A DNA stretch of 64,000 bases from ATM1 sp003577165 (GTDB lineage: Bacteria > Armatimonadota > Fimbriimonadia > Fimbriimonadales > ATM1). Of the stretch, positions 26,739-35,953 are shown piece by piece (position 1 is the stretch's first letter; each line of letters starts with the position of its first letter). Both the position numbers and the translations under genes were made by a program. Where the stretch lies: positions 9,939 through 73,938 of the forward strand of contig SZPM01000012.1 in NCBI GenBank assembly GCA_030263715.1, written 5' to 3'. The notes beneath the pieces are model-generated. The model worked only from the letters and a program-made list of their open reading frames with translations. It was not told the origin of the DNA and searched no databases.

Positions 26739-27122
26739 ATGGCATCCGTGCAGGACGAGAGGCAGCAGCCAACGATGACCGTCGAGCAGCAGTATCAACA
26801 AGGATTTGAATACCGCTGCCGGGGGGAGTATGGGCTTGCAAAAGAAGCCCTCAACGAAGTGCTGCGCCTGGACCCCAGCCATATCAAGGCCAAGTGGCAG
26901 TTAGCGCTGATCAAGGGGTTCGAGGGCGATTACGACGGGAGCCTCGAAGGGCTCAGAGAGGTCGCCACTCTCGCGCCGGACGACACTGAGATTCGCTACG
27001 ACTACGCGATGACCCTCACAATGCTCGGCGAGTACGCCCTGGCCGAGTCGGAGTTCCGCGAAGTCCTGCGGATGAACCCGAATCACGACAAAGCGAAGCA
27101 GCAACTCGCGTACTTCAAGTAA
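26739..27122 (+). CDS. Tetratricopeptide repeat protein
   Basis: 127 residues made of about three TPR units: EYRCRGEYGLAKEALNEVL, a second around LIKGFEGDYDGSLEGLREV and a third around MTLTMLGEYALAESEFREV. It is a small adaptor-like protein with no signal peptide. A TATACT box at 26696-26701 is a good promoter. It lies between ftsH and the YfhO-like gene, but the role is unknown. Confidence 0.8.
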   Translation: MASVQDERQQPTMTVEQQYQQGFEYRCRGEYGLAKEALNEVLRLDPSHIKAKWQLALIKGFEGDYDGSLEGLREVATLAPDDTEIRYDYAMTLTMLGEYALAESEFREVLRMNPNHDKAKQQLAYFK

Positions 27123-27173
27123 GCCGGCGGCTGAAACGAGTTCGGGTCTAGAATCTCCCCCCACGGAGCGACC

Positions 27174-29390
27174 TTGAATCGCCTTCTCCGAATCTGGCCG
27201 TATCTCTTCCTTGCCGCGACGGCGATCTTGCCAACACGTCAGTTTGTGTTCGGCGGCGAGGTTCCGGCGCCAGTGGACCAAGTTCGTCAGTTCGCTCCGT
27301 GGAACGAGCCGGCCACCCCCCCTTGGGACATCCTGCAGTTGGACGGCGCGCTTCAGTTCCTGCCGTGGCGCGACCTGATGCTGGAGTCACTTCGGAATCG
27401 TGAGGTCCCCTTGTGGAACCCGTACACACTCGGTGGGACTCCGTTCCTGGCGAACTCTCAGTCCGCGCCTCTATATCCGGTGCACCTCATTTGGTCGCTG
27501 ACTCCTTTCGGCGCGGAAGATCTCATGAGGTTTTCGGCGTGGCTGCATGTCGCGCTAATTGGTCTCGGAACGTTTGTTCTGGTTCGCACGCTCGGAGGAA
27601 ACGTGACTGGGGGAATCCTCGGCGCGGTCGCCATCCAGATGAGCGCATTCACTTACGGATGGCTGCTTCTTCCCAGCGTGGGAATGACAGCCGCATGGAT
27701 TCCGTGGGTGTTCGCGTGCATCGTTCGACTCGACCGATCACGACCGGGCGCCCTCATGGGCCTGGTCGCGAGCAGCGCAGCGATGCTGCTCGCCGGGCAC
27801 CTGCAGATCGCTGCATTCGGTTTGATGGGCGCGGGCATTCTTGCGATCGCCGTCGCCGTCGGCGCCCGCTCTCTTCGACCTGTCGCTGCGATGATCGTCG
27901 GCGTTGCGATCGGCGGGCTTCTCGCGGCGCCGCAGTTGATTCCGTCCGTCCAGGCGGGCCGAAGCGGGCACAGGTCGGGAGGGCCGTCGGTCGAGGCCTG
28001 GAACGGCTACAAAAGGCAGGCCGTCGAGCCCGAGCAGTTTCTGACTCTCGTCGCGCCGACCTGGTTCGGCTTACCCAACATCAGCCTCGACTCTGATCCG
28101 AAGTTGGCGGCGGCGAAGTCGGCCGGACTGCCTGCGGACGGCACGGCTTACTGGCTCGCCTACGCGAAGCCCGGCGCCCACTTCGCGGAAGCCGCGTTCT
28201 ACGTCGGGCCGATCGTTCTTCCCCTGTTCTTCTTCGGCCTGCGACGATGGCGGGGTTTGCCGGGAATCAGCGGGCTTTCGTTGATCGCCCTGTTTTCCGC
28301 GTTGGTCGCAGTCGGGAGCGCGGTTGCTCAAGCGCTGTTCTTCTATCTGCCCGGCTGGTCTGCAACGGGTTCGCCGGGCAGGTCTGCCGTGCTGTTTGCG
28401 ATCGCGCTGTGTGCCGTCGCCGGCGCATCGGTACGCGACGAGCGGGAGGGGGGGGGACGATGGGGCTGGCTGATCGGCGTCGTCCCGCTGCTGCTTTGCG
28501 CGTACGGTCTCGCTTCGATATTCGTTGGTTCGCCAACGGACGGCGGACCGATCGAAGCCCTCGCCGAGTGTTGGCGGCAGCGGAGTCTCGTTCCGGTTCT
28601 GATCGGCCTTGTCGGAATTGGATTGGCTGCGGCGTGCGTCGCGCGGCCCAAGTTCGCATGGGCGGGGATAGCGTTTGGGACTGTTGCCTCGTTTTGGCTG
28701 TTCGCGCCACTCAACCCAGGTTCACGGAACGAGGGGGATTCGATTCCGATCTCGGGGCTGTCGCCGACGGACCGCGTTGCGGTCATGAACGAGAACTGGT
28801 CGCTGTATACGGCTGCGCCCGGGGTCATCGCCCCCCCCAACTCCCTGCTGCCGTATCGGATCCAAGAGGTGACCGGCTACGACTCCATCATCCCGGAGTT
28901 CACGAAGCAGAGGATGGACGACGTGAACGGCCGAGACTCTGCGCCGGAGGCTAACGGCAACATCGTCTTCCTGAAGCCGGGCTTCGATGTCGAGAAGCTC
29001 CGCCTCGCCGGCGCCAGCCACGTACTTGCGACAGCTTCGACGGACCTCGGCAGCCTGGAGAGGGTCGCTTCGGGTAATGGGTGGGCTCTTTACGCGCTTC
29101 CCAAGCCGGACTGGCGCGTGACCGGGCCCGGCTTCACGTCAGTCGAGGTCGAGTTTGATCGGGCAGCCCCTTTCCCCTTTGCGGATCGGGAGGACTGGCT
29201 GGAGGAGACAGACACGGGAGTTACTCCGGCGCCGGAGCGGGTCGAGCCGGGGCCACACCGGTACTTGTACCGGCCGGCCGGGTACCGCATGGGATTGATT
29301 CTTTTTCCAGTTGGCGTTTTGGCTCTCTTTTTGATATATTGGAGAGGGCGCGCGAAGTCTGAGAATGCCGGAAACACGAGAGCGAGTTGA
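27174..29390 (+). CDS. Large polytopic membrane protein, YfhO-like
   Basis: 738 residues with about 11-13 hydrophobic segments up to residue 515, then a soluble outward domain and a final membrane helix near 705-722. The early acidic motifs DILQLDGALQFLPWRD and PLWNPYTLGGTPFLAN resemble YfhO/GT-C glycosyltransferase folds, in which acidic residues in the first loop act with a lipid-linked sugar donor. It probably modifies cell-surface glycopolymers. The TTG start has GGAG 5 nt upstream; TAGAAT lies before it. A 9-G tract (28448-28456) occurs in the coding sequence. Confidence 0.75.
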   Translation: MNRLLRIWPYLFLAATAILPTRQFVFGGEVPAPVDQVRQFAPWNEPATPPWDILQLDGALQFLPWRDLMLESLRNREVPLWNPYTLGGTPFLANSQSAPLYPVHLIWSLTPFGAEDLMRFSAWLHVALIGLGTFVLVRTLGGNVTGGILGAVAIQMSAFTYGWLLLPSVGMTAAWIPWVFACIVRLDRSRPGALMGLVASSAAMLLAGHLQIAAFGLMGAGILAIAVAVGARSLRPVAAMIVGVAIGGLLAAPQLIPSVQAGRSGHRSGGPSVEAWNGYKRQAVEPEQFLTLVAPTWFGLPNISLDSDPKLAAAKSAGLPADGTAYWLAYAKPGAHFAEAAFYVGPIVLPLFFFGLRRWRGLPGISGLSLIALFSALVAVGSAVAQALFFYLPGWSATGSPGRSAVLFAIALCAVAGASVRDEREGGGRWGWLIGVVPLLLCAYGLASIFVGSPTDGGPIEALAECWRQRSLVPVLIGLVGIGLAAACVARPKFAWAGIAFGTVASFWLFAPLNPGSRNEGDSIPISGLSPTDRVAVMNENWSLYTAAPGVIAPPNSLLPYRIQEVTGYDSIIPEFTKQRMDDVNGRDSAPEANGNIVFLKPGFDVEKLRLAGASHVLATASTDLGSLERVASGNGWALYALPKPDWRVTGPGFTSVEVEFDRAAPFPFADREDWLEETDTGVTPAPERVEPGPHRYLYRPAGYRMGLILFPVGVLALFLIYWRGRAKSENAGNTRAS

Positions 29391-29661
29391 GCCGACCGTC
29401 CGTGACGCGGACTCGGGATACCGAGGACGCTACATGGCGCTGATCTTCAACAACGACAGGAACACCTTTGAGGAGGTGATGCGCCAGATCATCTTTGCGA
29501 CCTCTTGCTCGCTCGAAGAGGCGTACGCGGAGACATGGGAGGCGCACACCTTTGGACAGGCGCCGGTCTACTTCGGCACCCAGAGTTCCTGCTGCGCCGT
29601 CGCCTCCATCATCTCAGCCATCGGAGTGAGGACCGAAGTTCGCCCGGAGTGGGATGAGTAG
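29365..29661 (+). CDS. ClpS-like adaptor 1
   Basis: 98 residues with the ClpS fold: a strand ending in NNDRNTFEEVMRQI (the N-D-x-x-T pattern of the N-degron pocket), the helix SCSLEEAYAETWEAHTFG with one of the two ClpS histidines, and a last strand. ClpS proteins deliver N-end-rule substrates to ClpA or ClpC. The pocket residues differ from those of the neighbouring paralogue. The gene overlaps the end of the YfhO-like gene by 26 nt and overlaps the second clpS-like gene by 8 nt. ATG 29434 is a shorter alternative start. Confidence 0.75.
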   Translation: MPETRERVEPTVRDADSGYRGRYMALIFNNDRNTFEEVMRQIIFATSCSLEEAYAETWEAHTFGQAPVYFGTQSSCCAVASIISAIGVRTEVRPEWDE

Positions 29662-29953
29662 CGCAACGCTGCCCGAACTGCTTCCCGAGATCGGGGAAGG
29701 CAAGCAGGATAGCGGCCGGGGAGACCACGGCTACATCGTCACAGTCTTCGACAACGACTACAACACGTACGACGAGGTGATGGCGATCCTCCAGATGGCG
29801 ACCGGCTGCACACCCGAAGAGGCCTATATCGAGACTTGGGAGATCGACCACCTGGGGTCGTCCGTCGTGCACAACGCTTCTCGCGAGGAGTGCAACCGGG
29901 TCGCAGCGATCATCTCGACGATTGGGATTCGGGTGACGGTTTCCGAATCCTAG
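29654..29953 (+). CDS. ClpS-like adaptor 2
   Basis: 99 residues, paralogous to the preceding gene. VFDNDYNTYDEVMAIL is the substrate-pocket segment, TGCTPEEAYIETWEIDHLG supplies the helix and a histidine shifted one position relative to adaptor 1, and IISTIGIRVTV is the final strand. The N-terminal 30 residues are acidic and flexible, as in ClpS proteins. Two adaptors in tandem suggest divided substrate specificity. The ATG overlaps the previous stop codon; the 3' end overlaps the convergent lipoprotein gene by 44 nt. Confidence 0.8.
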   Translation: MSSATLPELLPEIGEGKQDSGRGDHGYIVTVFDNDYNTYDEVMAILQMATGCTPEEAYIETWEIDHLGSSVVHNASREECNRVAAIISTIGIRVTVSES

Positions 29954-30332
29954 TCCTCGGATCCTCGAGCATCATGAACTTGCGCTCTCTTGGCGTGCCT
30001 GGGTCCAGCACGAGGATTTGGCCTTCGAGCCTGTAGGGGGTTTTGAATACCGCCTTCGAGGTTAGCGGCTCTCGGTTTTGTACGGACTCGATTTCGGCGG
30101 TGAATGTGATGAGATTCGTCGCCACCTTGTAGGACCCGCCCTCCTCGATCGTGACGCCGCCGTACTGGGATCGGCGGACGAAGGTGCCGTCGGCCCTTAA
30201 CTCCAGAACCACGCCGCCGTCATTTGCGTCGACCGTACGCCAAGTTCCGATGAAGTCCTGTGGGTTGACTTCGGGGGGCCGACAGCCAACGGCAGCGGCA
30301 AAGGCTACGAGCAGGAGCAACGCGAGGCGCAC
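29910..30332 (-). CDS. Predicted lipoprotein, unknown function
   Basis: 140 residues. The hydrophobic N-terminus ends in a lipobox-like AAAVGC, so the mature protein would be lipid-anchored at about Cys17. The rest is a small beta-rich domain with IGTWRTVDANDGGVVLELR and ADGTFVRRS, similar in style to lipocalin-like DUFs. The C-terminus is basic and overlaps the convergent clpS-like gene. The start is GTG, 6 nt after a TAAACT box on this strand, so it is probably leaderless. Confidence 0.6.
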   Translation of the reverse strand: MRLALLLLVAFAAAVGCRPPEVNPQDFIGTWRTVDANDGGVVLELRADGTFVRRSQYGGVTIEEGGSYKVATNLITFTAEIESVQNREPLTSKAVFKTPYRLEGQILVLDPGTPRERKFMMLEDPRTRIRKPSPESQSSR

Positions 30333-30370
30333 TCAGAGAGTTTATCTCCACCCCGGTGCCACAATCGGCC

Positions 30371-32386
30371 GTGCCCCAAAGCCTTTGGAACGACCGCGAA
30401 GCGAGCCAACTGACCGGTCTCTCGCTGCTCGCCTATCGGTCTCGACTTCTGGCATCCGACAGGTCCGTCATCAACATCTACGGGGGGAACACGTCGTCGA
30501 AGGTGACCGAGGTGGATCATCTGGGCCGCGAGACCCGAGTGCTTTGGGTTAAGGGCAGCGGCTCTGACATGGCTGACTGCTCGTGCGAAAGTTTTGCCGG
30601 GCTGAAACTCGACGAGGTGCTTCCCCTGATGAAACGGGAGGACATGTCGGACGAGGAGATGGTCGAGTACCTCGGGCGATGCGTCTTCGAGCCGGGTCGG
30701 CCGCGGCAGTCCATCGAGACGCTCCTTCACGCTTTCCTGCCGTATGACGAGGTGGACCACACGCACCCGGACTCGATCATCGCTCTTGCCTGCACTGCGC
30801 GCGGGCGCGACGCTGCCGATGAAGTGTTCGGCGATCGGGCGGCGTGGGTTGATTACATCCGTCCGGGCTTCCGGCTTAGCCGGCTCATCGCGGACGCCGT
30901 CGCATCCAATCCGCGCGCTGAATGCGTGGTGATGGGAAAGCACGGATTAGTTTGTTGGGGCGACACAGCCAAGGAGAGTTACGAACGGACGATTCGCATC
31001 ATCTCGGAGGCCGAAGACGCGATTCGTGAATCGGAGAAAAAGGTTTGGGCTGCGGACTTTGCACAACCTTCGATGGCCGCCATCGAGTTTCTTCCAGAAC
31101 TGCGAGGCGCTGTGAGCAAGCAGCGCAAGCAGATCGTGTTGGTCGATCAGTCGGACCGAGTGCTGTCGATGGTGAATAGCCCGAGGGCAAAAGATCTGTC
31201 GCAGATCGGCGCAGCATGCCCGGATCACTTGGTGCACGTAAAGCCGTTTCCTTTGTATTGGGATCCGACAGCTGGGCAGATAGGTGATGCGGTCGAAGAG
31301 TACCGCAGGAGGTATGAGGAGTACTTCGCCGCTCACGCAGAAGCCTCCGACGTCATGTTCGACCCGGCTCCTCGAGTCGTTTTGATTCCAGGCTTCGGCC
31401 TTGCCGCCGTCGGGAAGGACGCGCAGTTGGCCGACGTGAGCCGACAACTCTACCATCGTGCTGTCGAAGTCATCGAAGGCGCCGAAGCGCTCGGGGGATT
31501 TGAAAGCCTCTCTCATCGCGAATGCTTCGCGATCGAATACTGGCCCCTCGAACTATACAAATTGAAGCAGAGGCCGCCCGACAAGGAACTCGCTGGTCAC
31601 ATCGCGCTCGTCACGGGGGGGGCAAGTGGAATCGGAAGGGCGACGGCGCTTCGACTCGCCGAGCAGGGCGCGCATGTCTGCGTCGCGGACATCAACTTCG
31701 ACCGCGCGCAGGACGCGGCGGGCGAGATTCAGAAAAAGTGGGGGCTAATGAGGTCTGTTGCGGCGCAGTGCGACGTGACGTCGGAATCCGATGTCGCAAG
31801 GACGGTCGAGACGTGCGTTCTCACCTGGGGCGGGTTGGACGTCACGGTTTGCAGCGCCGGCATCGCATCGAGCGCCCCCGTCGAGGAGACCACCGAAGCG
31901 GAGTGGCAAAGGAACTTCGACGTCCTGGCCAAGGGGTACTTCCTCTTTGCGAAGGAGTCCTTCAAGGTGTGGAGGCGGCAAGGCACTGGCGGCTCGCTGG
32001 TTTTCGTGACGAGCAAGAACGCTGTCGCGGCCGGCAAAAACGCATCGGCCTACAGCGCAGCAAAAGCCGCGGAACAGCACTTGGCGAGGTGCCTCGCCGA
32101 AGAGGGGGGGGCTCTCGGCGTTCGAGTTAATTGTGTGATGCCGGACGCCGTGCTCTCCGGTTCTTCGATCTGGGATGGGGAGTGGAGGCGGCAGAGGGCG
32201 GAGGCCTACGGCATTCGACCGGAGGACCTCGAGGAGTTCTATCGCAACCGAACGACGCTGAAGAGGAACGTCCTGCCAGAGGATATCGCCGAGGCTGTCC
32301 TGTTCTTCGCGTCGGACCGCAGCGCAAAGACGACAGGAGCTGCGCTGACGGTTGATGCGGGAGTTCCCGCCGCGTATCTTAGGTAG
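30371..32386 (+). CDS. Bifunctional rhamnulose-1-phosphate aldolase / short-chain dehydrogenase
   Basis: 671 residues. The N-terminal class II aldolase domain (about 1-400) carries zinc ligands in VDHTHPDSIIAL and the GKHGLVCWGD motif. The C-terminal short-chain dehydrogenase (about 410-671) has VTGGASGIGRATALRLAEQ, a YSAAK catalytic pair and SIWDGEWR. Such RhaD-AdH fusions cleave rhamnulose-1-phosphate and reduce or oxidise lactaldehyde in rhamnose catabolism. Start: GTG 30371 lies 5 nt after CACAAT; another GTG is at 30356. Two 8-G tracts occur in the gene. trpE follows after 8 nt. Confidence 0.85.
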   Translation: MPQSLWNDREASQLTGLSLLAYRSRLLASDRSVINIYGGNTSSKVTEVDHLGRETRVLWVKGSGSDMADCSCESFAGLKLDEVLPLMKREDMSDEEMVEYLGRCVFEPGRPRQSIETLLHAFLPYDEVDHTHPDSIIALACTARGRDAADEVFGDRAAWVDYIRPGFRLSRLIADAVASNPRAECVVMGKHGLVCWGDTAKESYERTIRIISEAEDAIRESEKKVWAADFAQPSMAAIEFLPELRGAVSKQRKQIVLVDQSDRVLSMVNSPRAKDLSQIGAACPDHLVHVKPFPLYWDPTAGQIGDAVEEYRRRYEEYFAAHAEASDVMFDPAPRVVLIPGFGLAAVGKDAQLADVSRQLYHRAVEVIEGAEALGGFESLSHRECFAIEYWPLELYKLKQRPPDKELAGHIALVTGGASGIGRATALRLAEQGAHVCVADINFDRAQDAAGEIQKKWGLMRSVAAQCDVTSESDVARTVETCVLTWGGLDVTVCSAGIASSAPVEETTEAEWQRNFDVLAKGYFLFAKESFKVWRRQGTGGSLVFVTSKNAVAAGKNASAYSAAKAAEQHLARCLAEEGGALGVRVNCVMPDAVLSGSSIWDGEWRRQRAEAYGIRPEDLEEFYRNRTTLKRNVLPEDIAEAVLFFASDRSAKTTGAALTVDAGVPAAYLR

Positions 32387-32394
32387 CGTCCTGA

Positions 32395-33882
32395 ATGAGC
32401 ACAGCACTGCCGATTCAGCCCAGTGCAGGCGAGTTTCGGCGCCTTTCTTCAGGCGGGAAGTTGGTGCCGATATGGTGTGTGATTCCCGCTGACTTCGAGA
32501 CGCCGTTGAGCGCGTATTGGAAACTCGCCCATGATGCAGACTTCTCATTCCTCCTGGAATCTGTCACAGGCGGCGAGAACTTAGCGCGATTCAGTTTCTT
32601 GGGGGTCAATCCGAAAAGCGTCGTGCGTTGCAAGGGCAGACGCGTCTCGGTTCTTATGGCGGGTGAGTGGCAGGAGTCTGAACTCTCGCCGAACGAGACT
32701 CCTCTCGACGTGTTGCGCCGCGCAACGGTTGGACGCGAATACTGTGCGTTGGAAGGGCTGCCTCGATTCACGGGCGGGGCGGTCGGGATGCTGGCGTACG
32801 ACTTGGTGCGTTTCTTCGAAAGACTTCCCCACGGCACGAAAGACGATCTCGGCTGTGACGATCTTTCGATGATGATCTGCGACACCATCGTCGCCTTCGA
32901 TCACGCAAAGAACCAGATTCTCGTCATCGCACACGCAACGGAAGATGACAACTCTTATGAGTCGGCTGCAGAGACGATCGCATCCGTCGTAGATAGGCTT
33001 CGAGGCGGGCTGCCGGCCCTGCCTGCGGTCACGCCGGAAGAGATCAGGTTTGAGTCGAACGTCGGCAGGGAGGATTACCTCGAGTCGGTTAAGCGAACGA
33101 TCGGATACATCGAGGCCGGAGACGGAGTGCAGATGGTGCTGTCCCAGCGGTTTAGTTCTGCTTGTTCCTGCCACCCTCTGCCGATCTACCGCGCATTGCG
33201 TTCACTGAACCCCTCGCCTTACATGTACCTGCTGAGGCTGGGGAACTGCGACATCGTCGGAGCATCGCCCGAGGTGCTTGTTACGTTGGACGGCCGCCGC
33301 GCGCGAGTCCGCCCCATCGCTGGAACGAGGAAGAGAGGCAAGAATGAAGCCGACGACGCTCGCATGGCGGAGGAACTGTTAGCCGACGATAAGGAGCGCG
33401 CCGAGCACATCATGCTTGTTGATCTTGGGAGAAACGATCTCGGGCGCGTTTCGGTCCCCGGGTCCGTATCAGTGAACCAACTTATGGTGATCGAGAGGTA
33501 CTCGCACGTGATGCACATCGTGAGCGATGTAACGGGGACGATTTGCGACAACATGGACGCCTTCGACCTTTTGCGCGCGACATTTCCCGCAGGCACAGTT
33601 TCGGGCGCGCCCAAGGTGCGAGCGATGGAGATCATCGAAGAACTCGAGCCCACAAGAAGAGGACTTTACGCAGGCGCGGTTGGATATTTCGGCTTCGACG
33701 GCAACATGGACACAGCGATCGCAATCCGCACGGTGCTCTTGAAGGACGGAGCCGCGCACGTTCAAGCCGGAGCGGGCATCGTGTACGACAGCGTGCCCGA
33801 GCGCGAGTATGAAGAGTGCGTGAGCAAGGCGCGCGCCGTGATCGAAGCCGTCGAAGTTGCTGCGGGTGGCCAGGTCGGATAG
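32395..33882 (+). CDS. trpE: Anthranilate synthase component I
   Basis: 495 residues. The chorismate-binding domain has DGVQMVLSQRFS, RPIAGTRKRG, HIMLVDLGRNDLGRV and the ending AGAGIVYDSVPEREYEE. The N-terminal domain has TrpE-like feedback features (LESVTGGENLARFSFLG). It makes anthranilate from chorismate with the TrpG amidotransferase encoded 2 kb downstream. The start lies 8 nt after the aldolase stop. An acidic residue in EADD fits TrpE/PabB; TrpE is preferred because of length and trpG in the unit. Confidence 0.93.
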   Translation: MSTALPIQPSAGEFRRLSSGGKLVPIWCVIPADFETPLSAYWKLAHDADFSFLLESVTGGENLARFSFLGVNPKSVVRCKGRRVSVLMAGEWQESELSPNETPLDVLRRATVGREYCALEGLPRFTGGAVGMLAYDLVRFFERLPHGTKDDLGCDDLSMMICDTIVAFDHAKNQILVIAHATEDDNSYESAAETIASVVDRLRGGLPALPAVTPEEIRFESNVGREDYLESVKRTIGYIEAGDGVQMVLSQRFSSACSCHPLPIYRALRSLNPSPYMYLLRLGNCDIVGASPEVLVTLDGRRARVRPIAGTRKRGKNEADDARMAEELLADDKERAEHIMLVDLGRNDLGRVSVPGSVSVNQLMVIERYSHVMHIVSDVTGTICDNMDAFDLLRATFPAGTVSGAPKVRAMEIIEELEPTRRGLYAGAVGYFGFDGNMDTAIAIRTVLLKDGAAHVQAGAGIVYDSVPEREYEECVSKARAVIEAVEVAAGGQVG

Positions 33883-33884
33883 AG

Positions 33885-35339
33885 ATGCGCGGGGGTGAGC
33901 GCAGCAGCGAACCGTTCTACGCTCGCAGCCTTGCGGAACGCCTTGCGGGCGTGCGACTGGTGCTCACGATCATCAACTTCGGTGTTTTGTTCCTCGATGC
34001 GAAATTCGAGGCCTCCTCGGCGAACATAAATCTTCCGATCGGGGTGGGAGTCGCGTGCGCGTTCTTCGTATATGCGCTCGTCTCTTACGGAATGCTGAGG
34101 TATGGGTATGCGAAGCTGGCGACGTATGAGTTGGTATCACCGCTTCTCGACATAGGATTCGCAGTGGCATTGATCTCGTTTACCGGGAGTTACACGAGTC
34201 CTTTCAATCTCTGGATCGTTTTCGGCGTGATCGGCACGGGCTTCAGCCGCTACGCCTGGCTGCCGTGGCTGGCGACCGGCATGGGTTTCTTGGGGCACTT
34301 CGTCATCGCAAGTGTGCCTCAGCCCGTTCCGTTGGACGTGACGGTGGTGCTCGTTCGATCCACCTTCCTTCTCGGAGTCGGCGCCGTGGTGGCCATCACG
34401 ACCTCGTATCTCACTCAGCAGTCGAAACTGTTGGCTGCGATCGAGTCGGCGGCAGGGGAGTTTTCGCAGGCCCACACGGAAGATGACGTTGTCACGATTC
34501 TGCTTCGGAACCTGCAGTCCAACTTAGGCTTGGACGAGGTGTGGGTGTCGTTGGAGGGACGTGCTGGAAGCGAGGCGATAAAGCACGTGCACGGACTCAC
34601 TCGGAAACTGCTCGCGAGCAATCAGGACCTTGGAACGGTTGTCATCGGGACGAACAAGCCGATCAGCAAGCAGCAGGGCTCTCTCATCGCCGTGCTTTGC
34701 GACAGAGCGGCTGCTGCTCTCTACCGGATTCGTGCCAACGAGCGCCTTGCGGAATCGCGTGCCCTCGGCGAAAGGCGGCGCATCGCAGACGAACTGCACG
34801 ACAACTTTCTTCAGACTCTCGCAGCCCTCGACATGCGCGCGGAGGCTGCGAGGATTCTGGCTGGCCCGCAGATGGAGGCCGTTCAATCCGAACTCGACGC
34901 GATCAAGCAGATCGCGCGTGATGCAGCGCAACAAGTTCGGGACATCGCGATCGCTCCGCTTGGAGCGGAATCGCTCACGACGGCCGGCCTCGAGGCCCTG
35001 CTCCAATCGCGATGGCCGGGCGACGTCGAGATGGACGTTGACGCCAGTATTGCGCTCAGCGACGTTGAGAGTCGCGCGCTGCGACTCCTCATCACCGAAG
35101 GTTTGAACAACGCAAAGCGACACGCGAGAGCGACGAAGGTCACCTTCCGAATGACGCGCCGAGGAGCATCGGTAGTGTGTTCATTAGAAGACAACGGAAT
35201 CGGGATGCAGCCGAAGTTTGAAACCGGTTACGGCCTCACGCGGCTGAGAGAACTTGTCGAAGAGGCGGGCGGATCGCTCGACATCGGAGTGTTGCCGGAC
35301 GGGGGGGCGCGCATCACGGCGGAGTTCAGACGGGCATGA
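33885..35339 (+). CDS. Sensor histidine kinase, NarL/DegS type
   Basis: 484 residues. Five or six N-terminal membrane helices (about residues 15-185) form a membrane sensor. A GAF-like region (about 195-285) is followed by the HisKA_3 dimerisation domain with phospho-acceptor H305 in ADELHDNFLQTL. The HATPase domain has ITEGLNNAKRHARA (N box) and LEDNGIGMQPKFETGYGL (G boxes). It starts at ATG 33885, 3 nt after the trpE stop; an upstream in-frame start would overlap trpE. Its partner regulator overlaps by 4 nt. Confidence 0.92.
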   Translation: MRGGERSSEPFYARSLAERLAGVRLVLTIINFGVLFLDAKFEASSANINLPIGVGVACAFFVYALVSYGMLRYGYAKLATYELVSPLLDIGFAVALISFTGSYTSPFNLWIVFGVIGTGFSRYAWLPWLATGMGFLGHFVIASVPQPVPLDVTVVLVRSTFLLGVGAVVAITTSYLTQQSKLLAAIESAAGEFSQAHTEDDVVTILLRNLQSNLGLDEVWVSLEGRAGSEAIKHVHGLTRKLLASNQDLGTVVIGTNKPISKQQGSLIAVLCDRAAAALYRIRANERLAESRALGERRRIADELHDNFLQTLAALDMRAEAARILAGPQMEAVQSELDAIKQIARDAAQQVRDIAIAPLGAESLTTAGLEALLQSRWPGDVEMDVDASIALSDVESRALRLLITEGLNNAKRHARATKVTFRMTRRGASVVCSLEDNGIGMQPKFETGYGLTRLRELVEEAGGSLDIGVLPDGGARITAEFRRA

Positions 35340-35953
35340 ACCGAGTCCGAGTCTTGATCGTCGACGATCACGTCGTCGTCGTCGAGGGCTTGGTCCGATT
35401 GCTTTCTTTTGACAAGAGGATCGAAGTCGTGGGCCGAGCGGCGAGCCTTTCCGAAGCGAAGACGCTGATGCAGCGCGTCGAGCCTGATGTGATCCTGCTC
35501 GACGTTCTTCTTCCTGACTCGAAGGACCTGTCGAGCATCGGGGTTTTGAAGGCCATCCAGCCTCATGTGAAAGTGATTGTCTTGACGGGCCAGGGCAAGG
35601 CGATCCGTGGAGCGGCGGTGCGGGCGGGTGCAGACGGTTTCCTCACGAAAGAACTTGCCTCCGACGTAATCGCTCAACGGATTGCGGAGATCGCGGCCGG
35701 ATCGCCTCAACACGATGAGCAGGAGTTGACGCACCGCGAGATTGACGTTTGCCGGCTGGTTGCGGAGGGGCTGACGAACGAGGAGATCGCGCAGAGCCTT
35801 GTTCTGTCAGTGAACACAGTTAAGACGCACTTGGCGTCAGCGCTCAGGAAGTTGGGGCTGCGCGACCGAGTTGCGGTCGCCGTATACTGGACTACCAGGC
35901 TGATGGGGCCTGCCCCCACAGAGCATTCAAAAGATGATTCTGATTCTCGATAA
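35336..35953 (+). CDS. NarL/LuxR-family response regulator
   Basis: 205 residues. The receiver domain has VLIVDDHVVVVEG with acidic pocket residues and the phospho-acceptor D56 in VILLDVLLPD; TG replaces the usual signalling T/S area in VIVLTGQGKA. The C-terminal helix-turn-helix is LTHREIDVCRLVAEGL...EEIAQSL...VNTVKTHL. It should be phosphorylated by the overlapping upstream kinase. It sits between trpE and trpG, overlapping trpG by 20 nt, so it is translated with tryptophan synthesis genes. Confidence 0.93.
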   Translation: MNRVRVLIVDDHVVVVEGLVRLLSFDKRIEVVGRAASLSEAKTLMQRVEPDVILLDVLLPDSKDLSSIGVLKAIQPHVKVIVLTGQGKAIRGAAVRAGADGFLTKELASDVIAQRIAEIAAGSPQHDEQELTHREIDVCRLVAEGLTNEEIAQSLVLSVNTVKTHLASALRKLGLRDRVAVAVYWTTRLMGPAPTEHSKDDSDSR

